Origin: Bacillus sp. FJAT-27264
Lineage (GTDB): Bacteria; Bacillota; Bacilli; Paenibacillales; Paenibacillaceae
Direction: 5' to 3'
NCBI RefSeq assembly: GCF_001682855.1
Contig: NZ_MAQW01000012.1
Location: 248,001 to 312,000 of the forward strand
DNA: 64,000 nt
Shown here piece by piece: positions 52,415 through 61,187 of this stretch. The notes beneath the pieces were generated by a model. It had not been told where the DNA came from. It made no database searches and was given only the letters and a program-made list of their open reading frames with translations. The position numbers were made by a program, and so were the translations under genes. How positions within the stretch are numbered: the stretch's first letter is position 1; each line of letters begins with the position of its first letter.

Positions 52415-53504
52415 ACCTCAGTTGTTCAAACTCTGTTGGCGTCATGCCAAAGTTCTTTTTGAAGCTTTTGCTAAAATAATTCGGATCACTGTAGCCTACT
52501 TCGTATGCAATCGTCGACAGCTTCATGTTCCCCTTCTGAATCAGTTCCTTCGCCTTTTTCATCCGGATATGGGTAATGTGATCCAGCACCGAATAACCGG
52601 ATTCCTTACGGAACACGCGCCGCAAATAGCTGGGGTCCACGAATAAGATGGCGGCAACAGCCTCAACAGATAGCTCTTCTTCGGTATAATGCTGTTCAAT
52701 ATATGCCTTTGCATCCGTATAAAGCTTATAAGACTTGGTTTGTCTTGTGCTTTCCGTCAAACCAATCAGCCGTTCAAAAAAGTTCAGCAGCCAATCCTCG
52801 ATCTCGTCCCAGGTCACACACCCGCGCAGGTTCTTGTCAGCAGACGACCCAGTCAGATTCTCCAGCAGACGCTCTGAAGCCACTCCCCGCTCTCCGGCAA
52901 AGGACAGCCCGATCGAGACCAGTCCCATAAGCATCGTGTAGACGTATTCGCTGTTCAAATCATGGGACCGTAGCGATTGAATGGCGCGCTTCACCTCACT
53001 TAATGTGTCCTGGTCACTCAGTCGCAGCGAGATCAGGATACTCTCCTGAATCGCGGCCGCGGGATATTGCTTGTTCGTCGCATCAGCACTCTGCAGAGCA
53101 GCCTGCTCTTCTTCGGGCGGTTCTTGGAGCTTCGGCAGCTTCGGTTGAATCCGTTCCAGCATGTCTGCGAGCTCCTCCCGATTAAATGGTTTCAACAAAT
53201 AATCATGGACGCCCAGACGAACCGCTTGCTGGACATACTCAAATTCATTGTGGCCTGTCACGAAAACAATCGTCATCTCCGAGAAACGTATCTTCAATTG
53301 CTCTGCAAGCTCAAATCCGTTCATGAACGGCATATTGATATCAATCAAGGCCAGATGAGGGCGATGAATCTCTGCCTCCTCCAGCGCTTCTTTACCATTG
53401 CGGGCTTCACAGCATACGACGTAGCCGTAATCTTCCCAATCCATTTTCATCCGTAAATAATCTCGAAACAAGGGTTCATCATCCACGATCATGATCCGGT
53501 ACAT
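52413..53504 (-). CDS. response regulator, AraC-type DNA-binding (YesN family)
   Basis: 363 residues. Receiver domain 1-125: MIVDDEPLFRDYL, phospho-Asp in LALIDINMPFMNG (near residue 55), Thr in VFVTGH, Lys in LLKPFNREEL. Middle linker ~200 residues. The C-terminal AraC double HTH opens YIEQHYTEEELSVEAVAAIL, then VDPSYLRRVFRKESGYSV and AYEVGYSDPNYFSKSFKK. Activated by the overlapping sensor kinase; probable target is the adjacent ABC transporter operon. Confidence 0.95.
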   Translation of the reverse strand: MYRIMIVDDEPLFRDYLRMKMDWEDYGYVVCCEARNGKEALEEAEIHRPHLALIDINMPFMNGFELAEQLKIRFSEMTIVFVTGHNEFEYVQQAVRLGVHDYLLKPFNREELADMLERIQPKLPKLQEPPEEEQAALQSADATNKQYPAAAIQESILISLRLSDQDTLSEVKRAIQSLRSHDLNSEYVYTMLMGLVSIGLSFAGERGVASERLLENLTGSSADKNLRGCVTWDEIEDWLLNFFERLIGLTESTRQTKSYKLYTDAKAYIEQHYTEEELSVEAVAAILFVDPSYLRRVFRKESGYSVLDHITHIRMKKAKELIQKGNMKLSTIAYEVGYSDPNYFSKSFKKNFGMTPTEFEQLR

Positions 53505-55305
53505 CCGCTTGACCTCCTGTTTTTCCGCCTGGAACCGTAATATCTACCCTTGTTCCTTTTCCCTCTTCACTGAAGATGGTTAAGCCGTATTTTGCTCCAA
53601 AATACAATTTGATTCGCTCCTGAACACTATAAACCCCGATGGATTTAACCTGCTTGTCCTCCTCTTGGAAGAAACAAGCCTCCTTCAACTGCTCCTCACT
53701 CATCCCCACTCCGTCGTCCTCTACCCGGATGATGATCTTGCCTTTCTCACTCACAGCAGAAATAACAATGAGTCCACGCTCCCCCTTGGTCTTCAGGCCA
53801 TGATAGATAGCGTTCTCCACCAACGGCTGGAGTGATAGCTTCGGAATCGGTGCATTCCGCAGTTCGTCCGGGATACGAATCTCATATTGGAACACATCGG
53901 GGTATCTCATCTGCATGATGGACAAATAGTCAATGGTCATCTTGATTTCCTGATCCAGAATAATGAGCTCACGCCCCTTGCTAAGCACCACCCGATAAAA
54001 ATCCGCCAAGGCCTTCGTCGTATCCCGAGCCTCCTGATTACGATCCATATCATTCAGAATATAAATAGTATCCAGCGTATTGTACAAAAAGTGCGGCTTC
54101 ACCTGCGAAGTAATCAGTGCTAGCTCATACTCTCGCTTCCGCTTCTGTTCCTTCTCCTTATTCTGCAGCAGCTCCTGAATCTGCTTGATCATGGAGTTAA
54201 ACACACGGGAAATCAAACCGATTTCATCATTGGTGTGAACTGGTGCTTCTACATACAGGTTGCCGTCCATGACCCGCCGCATTCTTTTCGTCAAATCCTG
54301 CAGCGGATTCAAGACCACCTTGGAGAGAAAATGGGCCCCGAGCAGAGACAGCAGAAGACAGGTGAAGCCGATCAGAATTGTGAGCTTTGTGTTTTTGCCA
54401 ACATCCTTCGTCAGAACATCCAGGTCCGCTACATTAAGCAGCTTCCACTGCATCCCCGGATAATCCGTAACCGTAATCAGTCTCTTACCGTCTGTATTAC
54501 GGGTAGCCGTCTCTGTTTGAACTGATGTTGATTTGAGCAGCGCAAGCTCTGTTGGATTCGTAATCGGGGTCAGTACTTGCTCCTTGTCCGGGCTGGCCAC
54601 GATGATCCGGCGCTCGTCCACGAGAAAATAATTCTTCTGATTAATATTGTTCCCGCTTACAAGAGAAGCTGACAGGGTAGGCTCTTTAATAATTAAGAAT
54701 AACGTGCCAAAGCGTTCCCCAGTGTTGATATTAATAACTACCTTTCCTAGTGTTAGGACAGGGACATCAGGATTTGGTGTCATGTAATTCCTTTTCTGCA
54801 TCGGAAACCAGTAAGCTGATCCATAGTTGCCTTGTTTCAGTAGTTCCTCAGGAATGCCACTGCGAATGGCTTCGCTTTCATCATTTCGTGCTGGATAGGA
54901 AGTATAAATTTTTCCGTTACTGTCAATGAAAACGGCTGCATCTGTTTCCGCGAACAATGACAGATCAATCGCCAAGCGGCTCTGTATGGTCAACCGGAAT
55001 TGATTCTCCTCTACGGCTGTTCGTTCAATGGGAAAGTTATCGTACAACCGATTCACATCCGTGACCAGCATATTGGAGCAAATCTCCATATTTTTCGTAA
55101 TGGAATCCAGCTTATTGATAATCAGACTCGATTGATCAATGACGTCATTGACGCTACGGTTGATGAGGGAACGGCTAAAAATCTCGCTGGACACCACTCC
55201 CAAAATGCTAAGCGATACAACAATTAAAGGTATAAAGACAGTCAGTAGCTTGCTCTTGAACGTCATTCCACTGAACCATTTCCAGATTATCCGCTTAATC
55301 TTCAT
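53479..55305 (-). CDS. sensor histidine kinase (YesM family)
   Basis: 608 residues from ATG 55305 (RBS GGGAGAG). Membrane helix ~15-40, a large extracellular Cache-type sensor (~40-295), second helix (~300-320), HAMP domain ending with LLQNKEKEQK, then His_kinase: KPHFLYNTLDTIYIL (phospho-His) and ATPase boxes LQPLVENAIYHGL, VEDDGVGM. Senses an extracellular sugar or cell-wall signal. Its stop overlaps the regulator start by 26 bases. Confidence 0.95.
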   Translation of the reverse strand: MKIKRIIWKWFSGMTFKSKLLTVFIPLIVVSLSILGVVSSEIFSRSLINRSVNDVIDQSSLIINKLDSITKNMEICSNMLVTDVNRLYDNFPIERTAVEENQFRLTIQSRLAIDLSLFAETDAAVFIDSNGKIYTSYPARNDESEAIRSGIPEELLKQGNYGSAYWFPMQKRNYMTPNPDVPVLTLGKVVININTGERFGTLFLIIKEPTLSASLVSGNNINQKNYFLVDERRIIVASPDKEQVLTPITNPTELALLKSTSVQTETATRNTDGKRLITVTDYPGMQWKLLNVADLDVLTKDVGKNTKLTILIGFTCLLLSLLGAHFLSKVVLNPLQDLTKRMRRVMDGNLYVEAPVHTNDEIGLISRVFNSMIKQIQELLQNKEKEQKRKREYELALITSQVKPHFLYNTLDTIYILNDMDRNQEARDTTKALADFYRVVLSKGRELIILDQEIKMTIDYLSIMQMRYPDVFQYEIRIPDELRNAPIPKLSLQPLVENAIYHGLKTKGERGLIVISAVSEKGKIIIRVEDDGVGMSEEQLKEACFFQEEDKQVKSIGVYSVQERIKLYFGAKYGLTIFSEEGKGTRVDITVPGGKTGGQADVPDHDRG

Positions 55306-55439
55306 CTCTCCCTCTCTCTTGCTGACATTCCGCATTGCTTATTATAACGGATTGTGTCTATAAAGTATTAAATCATTTGCCTGTCAAGAGGGCTTCTGCT
55401 ATAGTAGGCAGCGATAATGTAACAGGGAGAGACGGACAC
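55306..55439. promoter_or_regulatory. divergent promoter region between YesM-type kinase and LysR gene
   Basis: 134 bases hold both promoters. TTGTCTATAAAGTATTAAAT and similar AT-rich stretches are candidates, but no pair of boxes is clear enough to assign. The LysR RBS CAGGGAGAG ends about 10 bases before ATG 55440. Confidence 0.4.
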
Positions 55440-56357
55440 ATGGAACTGCGACAACTCGAATATTTTAAAACCATTTGCGATGAGCTACATTTTACGCGTG
55501 CGGCAGACAAGCTGGGTGTTACCCAGCCTACACTTAGTCATCAGATCAAAGCGCTGGAAGACGAGCTTGGCATACCGCTTTTTGACCGGATTGGTAAGAA
55601 AATTGCCATCACAGCAGCTGGATCTATACTCTATAATCATGCGTGCACCATCTTCAATGTAATGCATAGCGCCAAGGAACAATTGGAAGAATTGCAGGAT
55701 GGCGAACGCGGCACCATTACGATTGGCTCCCTTCCAGGCGAACTGAATCATCTTGTGTCACTGCTATTGGTGGAGTTTAATCGCCGATTTCCAAAGATCA
55801 AGATCAGAATCGTAGCCGCTGAAAATGTCGTAGACCCGATCCTGCTTAATGAGATGGATATCGCTGTGACCATCCTTCCCGTCGAAGACGACCGGTTAGA
55901 GCAGATCCCACTTTATGAGGAAAAATTCTATTTAACCGTGCCAGCCGGACATCCCTTAGCCGACTCGCCTTCTGTTGAGTTTGCTGAGGTACAGAAGCTG
56001 CCGATCATTATGTTCCCGAAGGAGCATAGATGCCGTCAGTTAATAGACGCTTCTTGTAGTACCTCCGGCTTCTCGCTGGAACCATTCATCGAGACGAACA
56101 CCATAGACTCCATTTTCAGCCTCATCAAATCGGGAGCAGGTGTTAGTGTCTTATCCAAATCGCTGATCCATCTGTACAATGACGGTAGTATTCGCGCCAT
56201 TCCTATCATTCATCCCGTGCTGAACCGGCAGGTAGCGATTATTCATAACCGCGGGAAGTTCTTGAGCCAACCGGTTAAGGCGTATCTCTCGATGCTGCAG
56301 GAATTTGTTCTGGAAAAAGGCGTTGGGGATTCGTTCGTACAGTCTGCAAACAAGTAA
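55440..56357 (+). CDS. LysR-family transcriptional regulator
   Basis: 305 residues. The N-terminal winged HTH opens MELRQLEYFKTICDELHFTR then AADKLGVTQPTLSHQIKALE and ELGIPLFDRIGKK. The effector domain 90-300 contains LPGELNHLVSLLLVEFNRRFPKI and a GAGVSVLSKSL segment typical of CysL/CynR-type members. ATG 55440 is chosen for its good RBS; the frame runs up to 55335. Its C-terminal tail is duplicated in the DNA that follows (see the repeat at 56284-56440). The target is not evident; no divergent enzyme gene lies next to it. Confidence 0.92.
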   Translation: MELRQLEYFKTICDELHFTRAADKLGVTQPTLSHQIKALEDELGIPLFDRIGKKIAITAAGSILYNHACTIFNVMHSAKEQLEELQDGERGTITIGSLPGELNHLVSLLLVEFNRRFPKIKIRIVAAENVVDPILLNEMDIAVTILPVEDDRLEQIPLYEEKFYLTVPAGHPLADSPSVEFAEVQKLPIIMFPKEHRCRQLIDASCSTSGFSLEPFIETNTIDSIFSLIKSGAGVSVLSKSLIHLYNDGSIRAIPIIHPVLNRQVAIIHNRGKFLSQPVKAYLSMLQEFVLEKGVGDSFVQSANK

Positions 56358-56440
56358 CCAGGGCGAATCTTTCGACGCTGCGGGAGTTTGTTTCTGGAAA
56401 AGGGCTTTGGCGATTCGGCCTTTCAATCTGTAAACAAGTA
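56284..56440 (+). repeat. tandem duplication of the LysR gene's 3' end
   Basis: The last ~75 bases of the LysR gene (56284-56358: ATCTCTCGATGCTGCAGGAA, then ...GGCGTTGGGGATTCGTTCG, ...TCTGCAAACAAGTAAC) recur at 56364-56440 with about 15 differences, again ending in AACAAGTAAC. The second copy is decayed and noncoding. Confidence 0.75.
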
Positions 56441-56447
56441 ACTTTTC

Positions 56448-56480
56448 TTGCGCCCGGTACGTGGTGTTCGCGTCCGGGCA
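56448..56480 (+). terminator. terminator-like hairpin after LysR duplication
   Basis: GCGCCCGGTACGTGG...TCGCGTCCGGGC folds with CGCCCGG/CCGGGCG-type pairing and TTTTTGTG follows. Imperfect inner part. Confidence 0.5.
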
Positions 56481-56884
56481 TTTTTGTGTTGGGGCACCAG
56501 CGTTAAAATCATAAGTAACAATAGCTTGACGTAATGTAGTAACAAACAACGCCGATTGAAGAGTAACATTGTTTTAACCGCGCCAAAAATGTAAATAGCA
56601 GCATTTTGTACCTTAATTCAGCTGCAGATAGAGATATAAGTTAAATAAGTTCATTTTTGTATGTTAAATCCTTCGAAATATGCTCTATGGCTTATTTCCG
56701 CAAAAATAAGGTGCAAAAATGCTCTTATATTCCATTTTTCTCTTCTGACGGGGAAAATAAGATACAAAAATGCACCTAATTGGGAATATAGTGCTGTTTT
56801 TCATCGTTAGGAAGCCTGGAATATGTGATGATGCGACCGAAAGCCCCTGGTTTCGCCAGTGACGGTGAGGCTTGGGATTGAATC

Positions 56885-56969
56885 TGGGTTTGGGTTTGGG
56901 TTTGGGTTTGGGTTTGGGTTTGGGTTTGGGTTTGGGTTTGGGTTTGGGTTTGGGTTTGGGTTTGGGTTT
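56885..56969 (+). repeat. GGGTTT hexanucleotide tandem array
   Basis: Fourteen uninterrupted copies of the 6-mer GGGTTT (56886-56969), then degraded copies (TTAGGTTTGCG, TTAGGTTTACG) to about 57010. Telomere-like in composition and capable of forming G-quadruplexes; most simply a slippage-grown microsatellite. Confidence 0.95.
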
Positions 56970-57112
56970 ACGTGTTAGGTTTGCGTTTTAGGTTTACGCT
57001 TTAGGTTTGAGTCTTTATTTCGCTGAATAAGGAACTATTATTTATGAGCAATTGTTTAGCGACTAAACTCAAATGAACAATAATGAATTTATTTTTCAGA
57101 AGAATGTAACTT

Positions 57113-57163
57113 AACAGGGGTGTCTCACCCAGCCGCATACTGGCTGGGTGAGGCACCCCTGTT
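57113..57163 (-). terminator. strong bidirectional terminator
   Basis: AACAGGGGTGTCTCACCCAG plus CC and its complement 57142-57163 make a 22-bp stem (one G-U) with loop GCATACT. It ends 4 bases before the HD-domain gene's stop codon. Confidence 0.9.
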
Positions 57164-57166
57164 GTA

Positions 57167-57805
57167 TTATTCCTGCCAAGGCGAATGCAGCACACAATCG
57201 CAGAAGTTCGTCCGCTTGAAGCCGGGTAACAGCAAACCGCACACATCGGCCTTGATATTGCCGAAGGTTGTCTCCGGCTTATGCTTGAACCCTTCCAAGA
57301 AGGCCGGTAGAATCCGGTTCTTGAAGTTGTTACGCGGATAAGCTGTCGTCACCTGATTCCGTACTTCTTCAGTCAGGGCCTCAAAATTCTCGCCCATCAC
57401 ATCATAACCAACTCCGGAATAAATTAAAGCTACTTCCGGTTCCTTATACTGAGCCACCCCGATGGTGGTATGCAGCGCAATCGCATCCCAGACGAGCCGG
57501 ATCGATTCGTTCGGTACGCCATTCTGCTGTAGGTAGCTGCGAGCGGCATTCGCACCATCGACCTCAAAACGCTTGTCCGGGCTGCTATACTGCTTGGTCA
57601 GCCCCAGATCATGAAACAAAGCGCTAATGTATAGTAATTCAGAATCAAATTTCAGTCCCGCATTCTTTCCTTGCAAGGCCCCGAATAAAAAGACGCGATG
57701 AGAGTGATTCCACAGCAGCTCATCCCCATGATCACGCAACAATTCTGCGGCTCCTAGAGCCAATTTACTATCCGGAATTTTAATATCTGCGATACTTGTC
57801 GACAT
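57167..57805 (-). CDS. HD-domain hydrolase (cyanamide hydratase-like)
   Basis: 212 residues. HD residues: NHSHRVFLFG (first His), then ISALFHDLGLTKQY (H-D pair) and DAIALHTTIGVA (third His). The NHSxRV and H-D-L-G-L-T-x-x-Y strings match the fungal and bacterial cyanamide-hydratase-like branch of HD proteins (Ddi2/CAH type). It probably hydrolyses or hydrates a small nitrile-, amide- or phosphate-type substrate; natural substrate not known. Single gene ended by a strong terminator. Confidence 0.85.
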   Translation of the reverse strand: MSTSIADIKIPDSKLALGAAELLRDHGDELLWNHSHRVFLFGALQGKNAGLKFDSELLYISALFHDLGLTKQYSSPDKRFEVDGANAARSYLQQNGVPNESIRLVWDAIALHTTIGVAQYKEPEVALIYSGVGYDVMGENFEALTEEVRNQVTTAYPRNNFKNRILPAFLEGFKHKPETTFGNIKADVCGLLLPGFKRTNFCDCVLHSPWQE

Positions 57806-58213
57806 GATGAATCTCCTCCTCGTATACGTTTTGCTACTCTTCGATTGTAAAGGTTACACTAATCATTTATCAATGTTTATCAATTCTATCATTAAAATAG
57901 ATTTCATCTATGGTACTGAACAGGTCAGTTGGAGAACTCCTATTGTAAATCGTTGTTATGGTGGAGTAATTGCTTGAAACCAAAAAGTAAGCATTAAAAA
58001 AGATGACTCCTGATGAAGTTCAGAAATCATCTATTAACCGCACAGTGGTTTTCTTTTTTAATTCTCAATAAATATGATCATAGTTCATCCTGTGACACAG
58101 TGTTTGTCCAAACGCCTTTGATCAGAACTTCCAGCTTCTTAGATGCTTACTTGTTTTTTCCTTTATCCCTTTGAAATTCCTTCATGATTTTTTGCAGAGT
58201 CTTTCTTCTATGT
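57806..58213. other. intergenic stretch with possible IS3 remnant
   Basis: About 400 bases. 57996-58070 (+) includes KKMTPDEVQKSS, reminiscent of the very end of IS3 OrfB transposases (K-K-M-T-P-D-E), followed by stop codons. Nothing else recognised. Confidence 0.35.
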
Positions 58214-58867
58214 CTATTTATTTGACATAGAATCACTGATCGGTTCTACACTTGGATGCAGTCCGTAACATTCCGTCCCAAACATACGTTCGAAAAGATA
58301 GACAAAAAATACGATACCAGGACTTACAGCTAAAAGAAACGCTAGAGTGCCAATACCTACTGGCCCTCCTAGCAATGACCCAGAAACAACCATAAATATC
58401 TCGATACTTAATTTTGCATATAAGAATTTAATCCGCCATTTCTGTACCATTGTGATTGCAACCAAATCAATAGTTCTGATTCCAATCCCACTCATTAAAA
58501 TAAGAGATGATCCTATTGAAGCTAATAGAAGCCCAATTAAGAGTAAAACAAATGCCGTCGATTGAAAATTATCTTCAATTTTCAAATAATTCCATAGATC
58601 TATCAGATTCCCCACAAAAAACATTGTCAAGAAAGGTGTTACAAGAGGTCTTCTTCGGTTCCATATACTCCAAATCACTAAAAATGCTACAGCAATTAAA
58701 CCTGATACAATTCCAATTGTTAGACCGGTGTGTTTGACAATACCAAGTACAAGCACATCAAGAGGGTCTGTTCCTAGTTGTGAATCAATAAACGATTTTG
58801 CCCCTAAAGAAAACAGTATACAACCTATTAAATATGTAATTACGGACCGTTCATTACCGACCTTCAT
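58214..58867 (-). CDS. YczE/YitT-like integral membrane protein
   Basis: 217 residues with five hydrophobic segments (around residues 8-28, 48-68, 75-95, 105-130, 152-185). LGAKSFIDSQLGTDPLDVLV near the start (G-x-x-x-x-x-x-x-G-x-x-P-x-D) is the recurring string of the YczE family of bacterial membrane proteins. Function of this family is not settled; one homologue is needed for sfp-dependent NRPS antibiotic production in Bacillus, which is interesting given the nearby NRPS, though only as a hint. Single gene. Confidence 0.85.
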   Translation of the reverse strand: MKVGNERSVITYLIGCILFSLGAKSFIDSQLGTDPLDVLVLGIVKHTGLTIGIVSGLIAVAFLVIWSIWNRRRPLVTPFLTMFFVGNLIDLWNYLKIEDNFQSTAFVLLLIGLLLASIGSSLILMSGIGIRTIDLVAITMVQKWRIKFLYAKLSIEIFMVVSGSLLGGPVGIGTLAFLLAVSPGIVFFVYLFERMFGTECYGLHPSVEPISDSMSNK

Positions 58868-58964
58868 ACTTCACCTTCCTACCTTTTAGTAAAACTTAAC
58901 TACTCGCATTTGCATACTTATAACTTTCTTAAACTTGAATACGCTTGCCATTGAACAAAAAACA

Positions 58965-59005
58965 AAGCAGGCCATCCTAGGATGAAGTCCTTGGTCAACC
59001 TGCTT
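58965..59005 (-). terminator. terminator of the radical SAM operon
   Basis: AAGCAGG (58965-58971) and CCTGCTT (58999-59005) with further pairing inside (GACC/GGTC-like); TTTGTTTTTTG follows on the minus strand. 36 bases past the 13-codon ORF. Confidence 0.75.
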
Positions 59006-59040
59006 GTTGTATTATAACTTGAGGGTTTACCTCTTAAATT

Positions 59041-59082
59041 TTAAAAATCAACTTTCGAGGCATTCTCAATGCTTAATTGCAT
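59041..59082 (-). CDS. 13-codon ORF with very strong RBS
   Basis: ATG 59082 is preceded by AAGGAGGAGTGAA, a near-perfect Shine-Dalgarno with good spacing. The frame encodes MQLSIENASKVDF and a TAA. It lies downstream of a radical SAM gene and a 97-aa gene on the same strand and before their terminator. It may be a tiny expressed peptide or a leader remnant. Existence as a product is unproven. Confidence 0.45.
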   Translation of the reverse strand: MQLSIENASKVDF

Positions 59083-59113
59083 TTCACTCCTCCTTATCAA
59101 ACTTGTGGAGACA

Positions 59114-59407
59114 TCACAATACAAAAAATGATTCTGTCGGATAATACGCCCGATCATCTACTTTATAAACTTCGAGAATGAGATGACTTGGATATTCAAT
59201 ACATACCTTGGATTCGGCTGGATGGGAACGCGAGATGATAAAACGGTGACTGTCAGCACCCTGCTTCAGTTCTTCATGTCCCTTGCTTTTTCTCCCGTTT
59301 TGCATGTTCCGGATAATTTCTAAGGTACCCCCTTCCCCTGTCGGATTATTAGCTTGGACATGAAGAAGAAAAAAATCGCCTGTCCATAAATGCTCAAATT
59401 TTTTCAT
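59114..59407 (-). CDS. hypothetical protein next to radical SAM enzyme
   Basis: 97 residues from ATG 59407 (MKKFEHLWTGDFFLLHVQAN); the frame runs up inside the radical SAM gene. It overlaps that gene by 14 bases, so is translationally coupled to it. The sequence looks like a small beta-rich domain (TLEIIRNMQ, SHLILEVYKVDD) without signal peptide. Not recognised. Function probably tied to the radical SAM enzyme. Confidence 0.65.
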   Translation of the reverse strand: MKKFEHLWTGDFFLLHVQANNPTGEGGTLEIIRNMQNGRKSKGHEELKQGADSHRFIISRSHPAESKVCIEYPSHLILEVYKVDDRAYYPTESFFVL

Positions 59408-60533
59408 AATTCTTCTCCTCTTCTTCAGCCCAAATTTCTTGGTTAATGGATTTGTCGATATGCTTAATGGTTGTCTGATATCCACATTTGGCGCAGGTTC
59501 CGGATTCATGTAGAGAATCCTTAATAAATGTGTGCAGTCCGTAACGTTCAATCAGGGTCTCGTTACACTCAGGACAATAGGAATTCAAAGAATCTCCTTC
59601 AAACGCATTACCGATGTAGGCATAGTTCAGTCCTCTTTCCAGAGCGCGGTTTCTAGCAGCGACCACATCTTCGATCGGAGTTTTATCATACTGCATATAC
59701 TTATAGTCCGGATGGAATCTCGTGAAATGAACAGGGATGTCAGGAGAAAGGTCGTTCAGAACAAAATCGATCATTTTATCATAATCTTTGGTTGTATTCG
59801 TCAGCCCGGTTACAACTAGATTACTAATCTCGAAGTGTATGCCTTTACCATGAACCAATTTAGTATTATCAAGGACAGGTTGAAGCCAACCTTTCGTGAA
59901 TTTGTGATAATACTTCTCGTCAATGGCTTTGATAGAGATTGCAAACACATCCATAACCTCACAGAGCTGCTCCACGGCATCCTTACTAAGGAAAAAAGCT
60001 GATTTGAATAGACTTCTAATACCGTATTTTTTTGCTTCTTTCGCCGTGTCAATGACAAATTCAAACCAGACAGCCGGATCATTATACGTCCAAGATAATA
60101 TATCCACATTATTGTCTAAAGCCATTTGTATGACATCCTGGCTCGTATATTCATGGATATGCTCCGGGCTCGTATATTGGAATTGAGAGTATTTCCAATT
60201 TTGGCAGTAATCGCAATCCAGGTTGCAGCCAAAATTGCCCAACGATAATATTTTGGCTCCTGGACTGTAGTGGAATAACGCCTCCGTTTCGATCCTCTCC
60301 ACCGTGACATGTGTAGCCTTTCCATAGGACTGGGCATATAGCGTACCTTCCAAATTCTTTCGAACCTTACAGAATCCTACTCCATTCTCTGGAATGACAC
60401 AACCTCTGGGGCATAAGCCGCATTGTACCTTGTTGTTTTCCAATTTTGTGTACAAATAAGCTTCCTTTGTTCGGTCCTTCCACTCTTTGTGTAGATTGAA
60501 TCTTTTTACATCTTTACTGTACGCATTACTCAT
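59394..60533 (-). CDS. radical SAM enzyme, AmrS / PFL-activase-like
   Basis: 379 residues from ATG 60533 (RBS GGAGGGA). The N-terminal C-x2-C-x3-C-type string CGLCPRGCVIPENGVGFCKV, then VERIETEALFHYSPG, LGNFGCNLDCDYCQNWKYS with the cluster motif C-x3-C-x2-C, and a C-terminal zinc-type motif (CPECNETL, CAKCGY). These match the AmmeMemoRadiSam-system radical SAM protein. In the known system AmmeMemoRadiSam genes sit together; here only a 97-aa unknown follows. Substrate unknown. Confidence 0.85.
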   Translation of the reverse strand: MSNAYSKDVKRFNLHKEWKDRTKEAYLYTKLENNKVQCGLCPRGCVIPENGVGFCKVRKNLEGTLYAQSYGKATHVTVERIETEALFHYSPGAKILSLGNFGCNLDCDYCQNWKYSQFQYTSPEHIHEYTSQDVIQMALDNNVDILSWTYNDPAVWFEFVIDTAKEAKKYGIRSLFKSAFFLSKDAVEQLCEVMDVFAISIKAIDEKYYHKFTKGWLQPVLDNTKLVHGKGIHFEISNLVVTGLTNTTKDYDKMIDFVLNDLSPDIPVHFTRFHPDYKYMQYDKTPIEDVVAARNRALERGLNYAYIGNAFEGDSLNSYCPECNETLIERYGLHTFIKDSLHESGTCAKCGYQTTIKHIDKSINQEIWAEEEEKNYEKI

Positions 60534-60830
60534 GAAAATCCCTCCATATTTTAGAATACATGTGAAAATGGTTTTCAATCGAAAACTAACTCTTCCATAT
60601 CTGAATTTAATCTATCAGATAGTATAATTAATTAAATATATTCCTTATTATTACAGCGATAAATGTCATATTATGTTTTTATATAGTTAATTATCTAAAT
60701 AATATATTTTATTTACTTTTATTGTATAAAAAATCACTTTTTTTTCGGTTTGATTATGTTTGTATAAGTATAGATTCCTTAAATACCATATCTAACCATA
60801 AAGGTTAGAAAAAAACTGGAGGTTTACAAG
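60534..60830. promoter_or_regulatory. divergent promoter region (radical SAM operon / cupin-NRPS operon)
   Basis: About 300 AT-rich bases. No boxes assigned. The cupin gene has a good RBS (TGGAGG, 60816-60821). Confidence 0.4.
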
Positions 60831-61187
60831 ATGATCATTAAACGCAATCAGGTTCCTTTTACCGTCCCCTTCGAAAATTTAGAACGTCGTGTGCTAGCCT
60901 ATAATGAGAAGATAATGCTGGTCGAGCATGTCATGGCAGCAGGATCAGTGTTTCCGGCCCACAGCCATCCCCACGAGCAGCTTGCCTACATAACCAAAGG
61001 CAAGTTGAAAGTTCTGTGCAATGAGCAGGAATATATCGTAGAAGCTGGGGACAGCTTTGCTGTTCCGGGAAATGTGGTACACCAAGTTATAGCTTTGGAG
61101 GAATCAGTCGCCCTAGACTTCTTCGCCCCCGCTCGCGAAGATTATATCTTCGAAGTAAAGGAACTTGCCCATGATTCCGTGGAGTAG
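60831..61187 (+). CDS. cupin-domain protein
   Basis: 118 residues, one cupin barrel. Metal motif 1: HSHPHEQLAYITKGKLKV (H-x-H-x3-E/Q-x6-G); motif 2: GDSFAVPGNVVHQVIAL (G-D-x3-P-x2-V-x-H). Metal binding is likely. Cupins of this size in NRPS clusters include sugar or amino-acid oxygenases and isomerases; the reaction is not evident. The stop lies inside the next gene's start region (17-base overlap), so they are co-translated. Confidence 0.88.
   Translation: MIIKRNQVPFTVPFENLERRVLAYNEKIMLVEHVMAAGSVFPAHSHPHEQLAYITKGKLKVLCNEQEYIVEAGDSFAVPGNVVHQVIALEESVALDFFAPAREDYIFEVKELAHDSVE

Larger units (their letters stand above)
56441..57112. other. long intergenic region
   Basis: About 670 bases without a gene I can support. 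56441-56480 is a CGCCCGG...CCGGGCG hairpin with a T-rich flank, likely the LysR terminator. 56580-56800 is AT-rich with several GCAAAAATG-type repeats (AAAATGTAAATAGCAGCATTTTG and similar around 56585-56790). 56885-56969 is the GGGTTT array. The rest shows nothing recognisable. Confidence 0.5.

Noticed and set aside
56885..56969. CRISPR array
   Set aside because: Repeat unit is only six bases with no spacers; a microsatellite.
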